A stretch of DNA of 64,000 nt from Streptomyces xanthochromogenes. Lineage in GTDB: Bacteria > Actinomycetota > Actinomycetes > Streptomycetales > Streptomycetaceae. Below, piece by piece: positions 18,540 through 26,535 of the stretch (position 1 is the first letter of the stretch; every line of letters begins with the position of its first letter). The notes beneath the pieces were generated by a model, which worked only from the letters and a program-made list of their open reading frames with translations, did not search any database and was not told the DNA's origin. Made by a program: the position numbers and the translations under genes. Location of the stretch: positions 248,001 through 312,000 of the forward strand of contig NZ_BMUZ01000011.1 in assembly GCF_014650455.1 (NCBI RefSeq), read 5' to 3'.

Positions 18540-20042
18540 TCAGGCGAATCGGTCACGCAGTTCGCGCTTGAGGATCTTGCCGCTTGCGTTGCGCGGCAGC
18601 CCGTCCACGAACAGGACCCGCTTGGGCGCCTTGAAGTGGGCGAGCAACTCCCGCGCATGGTCGATGAGTTGGGCCTCGGTGACCGATCCCTGCGTACCCT
18701 CGCGCCGTACGACGAACGCGGTGACCGCCTCGATCCAGCGCTCGTCGGGCAGCCCCACCACGGCGGCCTCGGCGACCGCGGGATGGGTGTAGAGGGCGTC
18801 CTCGACCTGGCGCGAGGCGATCAGGACGCCCCCGGAGTTGATGACGTCCTTCACCCGGTCGACGACGGTGAAGTACCCCTCGTCGTCGCGCACCGCGAGG
18901 TCACCCGAGTGGAACCAGCCGTCGCGGAAGGCGTCCGCGGTCTCGGCCGGCTTGTCCCAGTAGCCCTCGCACAACTGCGGTGAGCGGTACACCACTTCGC
19001 CGGCCGTCCCGTCGGGCACCTCCTTGCCGCTCTCGCCCACGACCTTCGCCTCGACGAAGAGGACGGGCCGCCCGCACGAGTCGAGCCGCCCCTCGTGCTC
19101 CTCGGGCCCGAGCACGGTGGCCAGCGGCCCGATCTCGCTCTGTCCGAAGCAGTTGTAGAAAGCGAGCCCCGGCAACCGGGCGCGCAGCCGCTCCAGGACC
19201 GGCACCGGCATGATCGAGGCCCCGTAGTAGGCCTTGCGCAGGCCGCTCAAGTCGCCGGTGGCGAAGGCGGGGTGGGCCGCGAGGGCGATCCACACCGTGG
19301 GCGGCGCGAACAGCGAGTCGGCGCGGCCCTCGGCCACGAGGCCGAGGATGCGGCCGGGGTCCGGCGCGTCCAGGATCGTGTTCTCGGCACCCACCGCGAG
19401 ATAGGGCAGCAGGAAGACGTGCATCTGCGCCGAGTGGTAGAGCGGCAGCGCGTGCACGGGCCGGTCCGAGCCGCGCAGGTCGAGGGCCGTGATGGCGGAG
19501 ACGTACTCGTGGACGAGGGCGCGGTGGGTCATCATCGCGCCCTTGGGCAGCGCGGTGGTGCCCGAGGTGTAGAGCAGCTGGACCAGATCGTCCCCCCGGC
19601 TCGCGCAGGCGTACGGGCGCGGCTCGGCGAGGGCCGCGAGCAGCGAGTCGCCGGCGTCGCGCAGTGCCCGCACGGCGAAGCCGGCGGGCACCTGCCCGGC
19701 GAGCGCGGGGTCGGCGAGGACGAGGGCGGCGCCGGACTGCTCCAGGACGTACGTCAGGTCGGCTCCGGTGAGGTGCTGGTTGACCGGCACGTGGATCAGC
19801 CCGGCGCGGGCGCAGCCGAGGAACGCGATCAGGTAGGCGTCCGAGTTGTGTCCGTAGGCGGCGACCCGGTCGCCCTTGGTCAGACCCAGGCCGGTCAGGA
19901 AGGCGGCCGCCGTGGAGACCGCCGCATCCAGTTCGGCATGGCTCCAGGTGCGGTCCCCGTACCGCAGGGCGGTCCTGTGCGGGGTGCGGCGGGCGCTGCG
20001 GCGCACGATGCCGTCGACGGTGCTGCTGCGTAGCTCGTCCAT
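18540..20042 (-). CDS. Acyl-CoA synthetase (AMP-forming), FadD17-sized
   Basis: This 500-residue AMP-forming CoA ligase starts MDELRSSTVDGIVRRSAR and carries LLYTSGTTALPKGAMM (about residue 163), FYNCFGQSEIGP, FHSGDLAVRDDEGYF, and the terminal catalytic Lys in LPRNASGKILKRELR. The complete motif set indicates an active enzyme. It converges on paaK. It lies just after the strong hairpin ending the next leftward operon, so it must have its own promoter in the ~50 bp before 20042. The acid substrate cannot be read from sequence; the neighbourhood suggests a cyclic or branched acid. Confidence 0.88.
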   Translation of the reverse strand: MDELRSSTVDGIVRRSARRTPHRTALRYGDRTWSHAELDAAVSTAAAFLTGLGLTKGDRVAAYGHNSDAYLIAFLGCARAGLIHVPVNQHLTGADLTYVLEQSGAALVLADPALAGQVPAGFAVRALRDAGDSLLAALAEPRPYACASRGDDLVQLLYTSGTTALPKGAMMTHRALVHEYVSAITALDLRGSDRPVHALPLYHSAQMHVFLLPYLAVGAENTILDAPDPGRILGLVAEGRADSLFAPPTVWIALAAHPAFATGDLSGLRKAYYGASIMPVPVLERLRARLPGLAFYNCFGQSEIGPLATVLGPEEHEGRLDSCGRPVLFVEAKVVGESGKEVPDGTAGEVVYRSPQLCEGYWDKPAETADAFRDGWFHSGDLAVRDDEGYFTVVDRVKDVINSGGVLIASRQVEDALYTHPAVAEAAVVGLPDERWIEAVTAFVVRREGTQGSVTEAQLIDHARELLAHFKAPKRVLFVDGLPRNASGKILKRELRDRFA

Positions 20043-20094
20043 GGCGAGATCCTGGGCGGCCCGGCGGGCGGGGTCAACCGTCCGGGCGGGTGAG

Positions 20095-20141
20095 CCCGTT
20101 GGAGCCCGGTGCCGGCGGTGCCGGCACCGGGCTCCAACGGG
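20095..20141 (-). terminator. Perfect 21-bp stem hairpin terminator
   Basis: CCCGTTGGAGCCCGGTGCCGG pairs perfectly with 20121-20141 around a 5-base loop, immediately after the stop codon of the leftward CoA ligase gene. Confidence 0.92.
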
Positions 20142-21692
20142 TCACATCGCGCGCTCGTGGCCCTCCCAGTACGGCTCGCGCAGCCTTCGCTTGTAGAGCT
20201 TGCCGTTCGGGTCGCGCGGCATCGCCTCGATGAAGTCGACGGTCCTGGGCCGCTTGTACGCGGCCAGCCGGCCCTCGCAGTGGGCGAGTATCGCGGCGGC
20301 GAGGTCATCGCCCGCCGCGAAGCCCTCGGCCACCTCCACGACGGCCTTGACCTCCTCGCCCCAGTCGGCGTGCGGGATGCCGAAGGCGGCGGCGTCCGCG
20401 ACGGCCGGGTGGACGAGGAGCGCGGCCTCGATCTCGGCGGGGTAGATGTTGACGCCGCCCGAGATGATCATGTCGATCTTGCGGTCGCGCAGGAAGAGGT
20501 AGCCGTCCTCGTCCAGATAGCCGAGGTCGCCGACGGTGAAGAAGTCGCCGATGCGGTTCTTGCGCGTCTTGGTCTCGTCCTTGTGGTAGCTGAAGCCGCC
20601 GGTCGACATCTTCATGTAGACCGTGCCGAGCTCACCCGCCGGCAGCCGCTCGCCGTCGTCGTCGAAGACGGCCAACTCGCTGATGGGCCAGGCCTTTCCG
20701 ACCGTTCCGGGCTTCTTCAGCCAGTCCTCGGCGGTGGCGAAGGCGCCGCCGCCCTCGCTGGCCGCGTAGTACTCCTCGACACAGGTCCCCCACCACTCGA
20801 TCATGGCGCGCTTGACGTGGTCGGGACAGGGGGCCGCACCGTGGATGGCGTGCCGCATCGAGGACACGTCGTAGCGTTCCCGCACCTCGGCGGGCAGCGA
20901 GAGCAGCCGGTGGAACTGGGTCGGCACCATGTGCGTGTGGGTGCAGGCCTGTTGGTCGATGAGCCGCAGCATCTCCTGGGGTGTCCACTTGTCCATGAGG
21001 ACGATGCGGTGCCCGATGTGCAGGGAGGCGCCCGCGAACTGGAGGACCGCCGTGTGGTAGAGCGGCGAGCACACCAGGTGGACGTTGTCGTCGAACGGCT
21101 TGATGCCGAAGATGCCGAGGAACCCGCCGAGATACGTCTCCTCGGGCAGCTTGCCGGGCAGGGGGCGCCGGATGCCGCGCGGGCGTCCGGTGGTGCCGGA
21201 GGTGTAGTTCATGACCCAGCCGAGGGTGCGCTCCTCCGGCACCGACTCGGGCCGCCCGTCCAGGAGTTGGGCGTACGAAGAGAAGCCCGGGACCGCGCCG
21301 ACGGCATAGCGGCGGGAGGCGGGCAGCTTCGCCTCGTCGGCCGCGGCGGTGGCCGCCGCGGCGAACCGTTCGTGCGCGATGAGGACCTTGGCGCCGGAGT
21401 CCGCGACGATCCAGGCGATCTCGGGCCCGACCAGATGGTGGTTGACGGGAACGAGGTAGAACCCGGCCTGGGAGGCGGCGAGGTAGGCGGTGAAGAACTC
21501 GACCCCGTTGGGCAGCACCACGGCGAACGCGTCACCGCGTTCGAGGCCCGCGGCCCGCAGGCCGTGGACGAGTTGGTTGACGGCTCCGTGCAGCCGGCCC
21601 GCGGTCCACTCCTCGCCGTCCGGGGCGATGAGGACGGGGCGGTCGGGGTCGGCGGTGGCCTGGGCCCAGAATCCGTTGGGCGGCTGGTTCAT
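20142..21692 (-). CDS. Acyl-CoA synthetase (AMP-forming)
   Basis: This 516-residue ligase has VMNYTSGTTGRPRGI (about residue 155), EYYAASEGGG, FTVGDLGYLDEDGYL, MIISGGVNIYPAEIE and the terminal Lys in PRDPNGKLYKRRLR. It resembles the mycobacterial FadD4 type by memory. Its ATG overlaps the stop of the nitronate monooxygenase gene as ATGA, so the two are co-translated. The pair shares a 22-bp operator upstream with the FadD19/EchA19-like promoter, which argues for the same physiological pathway. A strong hairpin ends the operon directly after its stop. Confidence 0.88.
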   Translation of the reverse strand: MNQPPNGFWAQATADPDRPVLIAPDGEEWTAGRLHGAVNQLVHGLRAAGLERGDAFAVVLPNGVEFFTAYLAASQAGFYLVPVNHHLVGPEIAWIVADSGAKVLIAHERFAAAATAAADEAKLPASRRYAVGAVPGFSSYAQLLDGRPESVPEERTLGWVMNYTSGTTGRPRGIRRPLPGKLPEETYLGGFLGIFGIKPFDDNVHLVCSPLYHTAVLQFAGASLHIGHRIVLMDKWTPQEMLRLIDQQACTHTHMVPTQFHRLLSLPAEVRERYDVSSMRHAIHGAAPCPDHVKRAMIEWWGTCVEEYYAASEGGGAFATAEDWLKKPGTVGKAWPISELAVFDDDGERLPAGELGTVYMKMSTGGFSYHKDETKTRKNRIGDFFTVGDLGYLDEDGYLFLRDRKIDMIISGGVNIYPAEIEAALLVHPAVADAAAFGIPHADWGEEVKAVVEVAEGFAAGDDLAAAILAHCEGRLAAYKRPRTVDFIEAMPRDPNGKLYKRRLREPYWEGHERAM

Positions 21693-22798
21693 CGGGCGTC
21701 CCTCCCGGCGATGCGGTTGATGCGGTCGACGGCGCGCTCGAACCCGCGCGTCAGCTCGTCGAAGGTCTCCTGGACTCCGCGCTCGGCGGTCATCTTCCCC
21801 ACGATCTGCCCGACCGGAGTGCCGAGCAGCGGCTTGACCTCGTACTTCTGGATGCGCGAGACGGCCTCGGCGACGAGCAGGCCCTGCAGCGGCATGGGCA
21901 GGGTGCCGGGTCCGGCCGGGTCGTCCCAGGCGTCGGTCCACTCGGTGCGCAGCTGGCGGGCGGGTTTGCCGGTCAGGGCGCGGGAGCGGACGGTGTCGCC
22001 GGAGCCGGCCGCGAGGAGCTTGTCGGTCAGGGCGCGGGAGTGCAGTTCGGCCTCGGTGGTGGTGAGCCACAGGGAGCCGAGCCAGACGCCCTGGGCGCCG
22101 AGCGCGAGCCCGGCGGCGATCTGCTCGCCGCTGCCGATGCCGCCGGCCGCGAGCACGGGCAGCGGGCCGACCGCCTCGACGACTTCGGGGACGAGCACCA
22201 TGGTGGCGATCTCCCCGGTGTGGCCGCCCGCCTCGTAACCCTGGGCCACGACGACGTCGATGCCCGCCTCGGCGTGGTGGCGGGCGTGGCGGGCACTGCC
22301 CGCGAGCGCGGCGACGAGCACGCCCCGGTCGTGGGCGCGCCGCACGACATCGGCGGGCGGCGAGCCGAGGGCGTTGGCGAGCAGCTTGATCGGATACCCG
22401 AAGGCGACGTCGAGCTGGCTGCGGGCCACCTGCTCCATCCAGCCCGTGATGCGCCAGCCCGAGGCCTCGCCCTCCGCGAGTTCGGGCACGCCGTGCTTGG
22501 CGAGGGTGTCCCGCACGAACTGGCGGTGCCCCTCGGGGATCATGGCCTCGATCTCGGCCTCGCCGACGCCTTCGACCTTCTGGGCGGGCATCACCACGTC
22601 GAGGCCGTAGGGCAGTCCGTCGGTGTGCTCCTGCATCCAGTCGAGGTCCCGCGCGAGGTCGTCGGGTGCCGTGTAGCGGACCGCGCCGAGCACACCGAAT
22701 CCGCCGGCCCGGGTGATGGCGGCGGCCACCGCCGGGAACGGCGTGAAGCCGAAGACGGCGTGCTCGACTCCCAGTTTCTTGCTCAGCTCCGTCTGCAT
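21689..22798 (-). CDS. Nitronate monooxygenase family flavoprotein
   Basis: This 369-residue FMN-dependent TIM-barrel protein belongs to the nitronate monooxygenase/2-nitropropane dioxygenase family. It shows the N-terminal phosphate-binding region (AAAITRAGGFGVLGAV), AQGYEAGGHTGEIATMVLVP with the family's histidine, and LAAGGIGSGEQIAAGLALGAQGVWLGS for FMN phosphate. Although the family name refers to nitroalkane oxidation, many actinobacterial members sit in acyl-CoA clusters and may act as enoyl-CoA reductases or dehydrogenases. Here it is coupled to an acyl-CoA ligase, which favours that role. The start at 22798 leaves a 198-bp leader holding the shared operator. Confidence 0.85.
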   Translation of the reverse strand: MQTELSKKLGVEHAVFGFTPFPAVAAAITRAGGFGVLGAVRYTAPDDLARDLDWMQEHTDGLPYGLDVVMPAQKVEGVGEAEIEAMIPEGHRQFVRDTLAKHGVPELAEGEASGWRITGWMEQVARSQLDVAFGYPIKLLANALGSPPADVVRRAHDRGVLVAALAGSARHARHHAEAGIDVVVAQGYEAGGHTGEIATMVLVPEVVEAVGPLPVLAAGGIGSGEQIAAGLALGAQGVWLGSLWLTTTEAELHSRALTDKLLAAGSGDTVRSRALTGKPARQLRTEWTDAWDDPAGPGTLPMPLQGLLVAEAVSRIQKYEVKPLLGTPVGQIVGKMTAERGVQETFDELTRGFERAVDRINRIAGRDAR

Positions 22799-22838
22799 GG
22801 GGCGCAGGATGCCGCAGCCGGGGCGACGAAGGAAGAGG

Positions 22839-22860
22839 TTTTCTGATGCAGCGTCAGTTT
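22839..22860. promoter_or_regulatory. Shared 22-bp operator, copy 2 (TTTTCTGA-N6-GTCAGTTT)
   Basis: Identical to 13755-13776 outside the six central bases. It lies 41 bp upstream of the nitronate monooxygenase start, so a repressor bound here could block that operon. Confidence 0.7.
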
Positions 22861-22996
22861 GTTTGCGCCGCTCGGCGGGCGGCGGGCCCGATCATTGACA
22901 CGCGCAACACCGGGGAAGAAAGTTTCCCGGGCACGACGTGATCACGAAAGATACTTTCACCGCGTCGGACGGGTGCGTCGAGAAAGGTGCGTGACG

Positions 22997-24763
22997 ATGG
23001 ACGGGGACGTCCGGGGGGTCAGCAGACGACGGCTGGCCGGTGCGGCCATGGCGCTGGGAGGCGCGCTGATGACGGGTTCCACGCCGGGCACCGCGGCGGC
23101 CACGGAACGGGGGCACGCGCTGCGGCGCGGCTCCGCCGAGCGGGCCGGGCTGCTGCCCGAGCACCTGGACCGTCTGGTGGCGGATGCCGAGACGTTCCTC
23201 GGCCCCTCCCCCGACCACCCCTGGTACGCCGGGGCCGTGCTGCTCGCGGGCCGCGGCGGCACGGTGGCCCTGCACCACGCGATCGGGGACGCGGTGCGCT
23301 ACGCGGCGTACGACGAGAAGGGCGACACGGCGGTTGAGCTCCCGCCCGGGCGGCGGATCGCGGCGGCGAAGGACACGGTGTACGACCTCGCGTCCCTCTC
23401 CAAGCTGTTCACCTCGCTGCTCGCCGTCCAGCAGATCGAGCGGGGCACGCTGGCCCTGGAGGAGCCGGTCGCCTCCTACCTTCCCGAGTTCGGTGCGGCG
23501 GGCAAACAGGGCGTCACCGTACGGCAGTTGCTCACGCACACCTCCGGATTCCCGCCGTGGATCCCGCTCTACGGGGCGGCGACGTACGAGGAGAGGCTGC
23601 GGCTCATCTGGAACGAGGCGCCCGCGAGCCCGCCGGGCAGCGCCTACCTCTACTCCGACCTCAACCTGCTGTCGCTCCACCTGCTCCTGGAGAGGATCAC
23701 CGGGCGCCCGCTGGACGTACTGCTCCGCGACGGGATCACCGCTCCGCTCGGGATGCACCGCACGCGCTACAACCCGCCCGCCTCCTGGCGGGCGGGGATC
23801 GCCGCGACCGAGGACGCCCGCAGGCCGTGGTCCGGGATCGACCGGGGAATGGTGTGGGGCGAGGTCCACGACGAGAACGCGTACTGCCTCGGCGGGGTCG
23901 CGGGCCACGCCGGGGTGTTCTCCTGCGCCTGGGACCTCGCGGTCCTCGCCCGGACGCTCCTGAACGGCGGCTCCTACGGCCGGACCCGAATCCTGCGCCC
24001 CGCCTCCACGGACCTGCTGTTCAGGGACTTCAACACGGCGTTCCCCGGCCATGAGCACGGCCTGGGCTTCGAGCTCCACCAGCACTGGTACATGGGCGCG
24101 ATGGCCACGCCGCACAGCGCGGGGCACACCGGCTTCACCGGCACCAGCTTCGTCGTCGACCCCAGCACCGACACCTTCCTGGTGCTGCTCGCCAACTCCG
24201 TTCATCCGGTGCGCACGTGGCGCGCCGGATCGGCCCCGAGGGTGGCCGCGGGCAACGCGCTCGCCCGGGCGGTCCCGGTACGCACCGCACACGGCGGGGC
24301 CGCGTGGTTCGCGGGGATGACACGCGGGACCACGGCCACGCTGACGCTGCCCGAACTCCTCGTCACGACCGAGCGGGGCCGCCTCGGCCTCTCCCTGTGG
24401 TGGGACACCGAGCCGGGCGTGGGCACCCTCGCCCTGGAGGCGTCGACGGACACGGGGACGACCTGGCGGCCGGTTCCGTTCACGACCGTCCGCCCCGGCG
24501 GGCCACCCCTGGAACACGTCTCGGGGTCGGTGACGGGGTGGTCCGGGCGGGTCTGGCACGAGGCGAGCGCGGACCTGGCCGCCTGGCACGGCCGGCCCCT
24601 GCGGCTGCGCTGGCGGTACACGACCGGTCCGCTGTACGTCGGGCGCGGGGTGTACGTCGACGGGGTCCGGGTCGTCGACGACGGCCGGGTCCTGTTCGAC
24701 GAGACCCGGCCGACCGACGCCGCCCGGATCGAGGCGGCCGGCTGGGCGCGGTCGGCGGACTGA
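22997..24763 (+). CDS. Exported serine hydrolase, beta-lactamase class C/EstB fold
   Basis: This 588-residue protein starts MDGDVRGVSRRRLAGAAMALGG, a twin-arginine signal. The penicillin-binding-like domain (about 45-430) has the SxxK motif SLSK in YDLASLSKLF (about residue 133), YSDLNLLS in the place of YxN, and HTGFTG as the KTG equivalent. The last ~150 residues form a beta-rich domain (LEASTDTGTTWRPVPF, then YVGRGVYVDGVRVVDD), like carbohydrate-binding or immune-inhibitor-type modules. Family members are esterases, D-aminopeptidases or cell-wall hydrolases. ATG 22997 was chosen because AGAAAGG lies 9 bases upstream and the Tat motif follows. It stands alone, divergent from the nitronate monooxygenase operon. 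Confidence 0.85.
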   Translation: MDGDVRGVSRRRLAGAAMALGGALMTGSTPGTAAATERGHALRRGSAERAGLLPEHLDRLVADAETFLGPSPDHPWYAGAVLLAGRGGTVALHHAIGDAVRYAAYDEKGDTAVELPPGRRIAAAKDTVYDLASLSKLFTSLLAVQQIERGTLALEEPVASYLPEFGAAGKQGVTVRQLLTHTSGFPPWIPLYGAATYEERLRLIWNEAPASPPGSAYLYSDLNLLSLHLLLERITGRPLDVLLRDGITAPLGMHRTRYNPPASWRAGIAATEDARRPWSGIDRGMVWGEVHDENAYCLGGVAGHAGVFSCAWDLAVLARTLLNGGSYGRTRILRPASTDLLFRDFNTAFPGHEHGLGFELHQHWYMGAMATPHSAGHTGFTGTSFVVDPSTDTFLVLLANSVHPVRTWRAGSAPRVAAGNALARAVPVRTAHGGAAWFAGMTRGTTATLTLPELLVTTERGRLGLSLWWDTEPGVGTLALEASTDTGTTWRPVPFTTVRPGGPPLEHVSGSVTGWSGRVWHEASADLAAWHGRPLRLRWRYTTGPLYVGRGVYVDGVRVVDDGRVLFDETRPTDAARIEAAGWARSAD

Positions 24764-24794
24764 CCGCCGCACCCGGGGAGTCGAGCGCTTCGGG

Positions 24795-26360
24795 TCAGAG
24801 TCCGAGGAGCGCCATGGCCGCGTTGTGGCCCGGGATGCCGCTGACCCCGCCGCCGCGCACGGCCCCGGCCCCGCACAGCAGCACGTTGGCGTGGGCCGTC
24901 TCGACCCCCCAGCGGCCCGTCGATCCGTCGGCGTGGGGGAAGGCGAGGGCGCGGTGGAAGATGTTGCCGCCGGGCAGCCGCAGCTCCCGCTCCAGGTCGA
25001 GCGGGGTCTTCGCCTCGATGCAGGGACGGCCTTCGGCGTCCAGGGCCAGGCAGTCGGCGAGCGGCTCGTCGAGGTGGGCGTCCAGCTGGGCGAGGGTCGC
25101 CGCGAGGAGGAGCTCGCGCGCCTTGTCGTTGTCCTCGGCGAACAGCCGGGCCGGGGTGTGCAGACCGAACAGGGTGAGGGTCTGGTAGCCCTGCCGGGCG
25201 AGTTCGGGGCCGAGGATCGTGGGGTCGGTCAGGGAGTGGCAGTAGATCTCCGAGGGCGGGGCGGTGGGCAGTTCACCGCGCGCGGCCTGGGCGTACGCGG
25301 TCGCCAACTGGCCGTACCCCTCGGCGATGTGGAAGGTTCCGGCAAAGGCCTCGCGCGGGTCGACCGCGGTGTCCCGGAGCCGGGGCAGCCGCCTGAGCAG
25401 CATGTTGACCTTCAGTTGGGCGCCCTCGGCCGGCTCGGGCGCCGCAAGCCCGGTGAGCTCCGCGAGGGCCTGGGGCGAGGCGTTCACCAGGACGTGCCGG
25501 GCGGCCACCGTGCCGGTGGTGTCGGCGGTCGCGTAGCCGACCTCGGCCTCGGTGCCGTCGGTGCGGATCTCGGTCACCTCGTGCCCGGTGGCGATCTCCG
25601 CTCCGGCCGCCCGCGCGGCCCCGGCGAGCGCGTCGGTGAGCGCGCCCATGCCGCCGACCGGGACGTCCCAGTCGCCGGTGCCCTGGCCGATGACGTGGTA
25701 GAGGAAACACCGGTTCTGGGCGAGGGAGGCGTCGTGGGCGTCGGCGAACGTGCCGATCAAGGCGTCGGTGAGAACGACTCCGCGTACCAGGTCGTCGCGG
25801 AAGCGGTCCTCCACTGCGATGCCGATGGGCTCCTCGAAGAGCATCCGCCACGCCGTGTCGTCGTCGACCCGCTCGCGCAGCGCGGCGGCGCTGGGCAGGG
25901 GCTCGGTGAGCGTGGGGAAGATCCGTTCGGCGACTTCTCGCATCGTGGCGTAGAACGCCTGCCAGGCATGGAACTCGGCTTCGTCTCCCGTCAGTTGGCG
26001 GAACGACGCGGCAGTGCGGTCCGTGCCGCCGCCGACGAGGAGACCGCCGGGGCGTCCCCCGCGCAGGGTCGGGGTGTACGAGGACACGGTGCGCTTGCGG
26101 ACCGCGAAGTCGAGCCCGAGATCGTCGGCGATCTTCTTCGGCAGCAGCGAGACGAGATAGGAGTAGCGCGAGAGCCGGGCGTCCACCCCCGCGAACGGGC
26201 GGGTGGACACGGCCGCGCCACCCGTGCGGCCGAGCCGTTCGAGCACCAGGACGGACTTCCCGGCGCGGGCCAGATAGGCGGCGGCGACCAGGCCGTTGTG
26301 GCCGCCGCCGACGATGACGGCGTCGTAGACATCACGGGCGAACGCGGTACGTGCGGACAT
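24795..26360 (-). CDS. FAD-dependent oxidoreductase, phytoene desaturase/CrtO-like
   Basis: This 521-residue flavoprotein has the dinucleotide-binding start DAVIVGGGHNGLVAAAYLARAG (residues ~12-33) followed by VLVLERLGRTGGAAVS. Its C-terminal FAD contact is LCGAGAVRGGGVSGIPGHNAA. The middle resembles carotenoid ketolase/desaturase-like proteins (CrtO group) rather than classical CrtI. No other carotenoid gene is present, so a carotenoid substrate is only one possibility; members are often annotated simply as NAD(P)/FAD-dependent oxidoreductases. ATG 26360 begins 10 residues before the Rossmann strand. It is convergent with the serine hydrolase and separated by 176 bp from the kinase gene. Confidence 0.82.
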   Translation of the reverse strand: MSARTAFARDVYDAVIVGGGHNGLVAAAYLARAGKSVLVLERLGRTGGAAVSTRPFAGVDARLSRYSYLVSLLPKKIADDLGLDFAVRKRTVSSYTPTLRGGRPGGLLVGGGTDRTAASFRQLTGDEAEFHAWQAFYATMREVAERIFPTLTEPLPSAAALRERVDDDTAWRMLFEEPIGIAVEDRFRDDLVRGVVLTDALIGTFADAHDASLAQNRCFLYHVIGQGTGDWDVPVGGMGALTDALAGAARAAGAEIATGHEVTEIRTDGTEAEVGYATADTTGTVAARHVLVNASPQALAELTGLAAPEPAEGAQLKVNMLLRRLPRLRDTAVDPREAFAGTFHIAEGYGQLATAYAQAARGELPTAPPSEIYCHSLTDPTILGPELARQGYQTLTLFGLHTPARLFAEDNDKARELLLAATLAQLDAHLDEPLADCLALDAEGRPCIEAKTPLDLERELRLPGGNIFHRALAFPHADGSTGRWGVETAHANVLLCGAGAVRGGGVSGIPGHNAAMALLGL

Positions 26361-26535
26361 GCCCCTTGGTAACACGGGACGTTCGCGCGCGGAACCCCGC
26401 CGCGGGCCGGGCGCGCCCCGGTGCCGCCGGGGCCGGTACCGCCACGGGGCGCTGGGAACCGCGCGAGTGACCACGCAGCAGCGGGGGCGAAGCCCCGCCC
26501 CGGAGGGGAGGCGGGGCGGCGGAACACCGGCCCCG

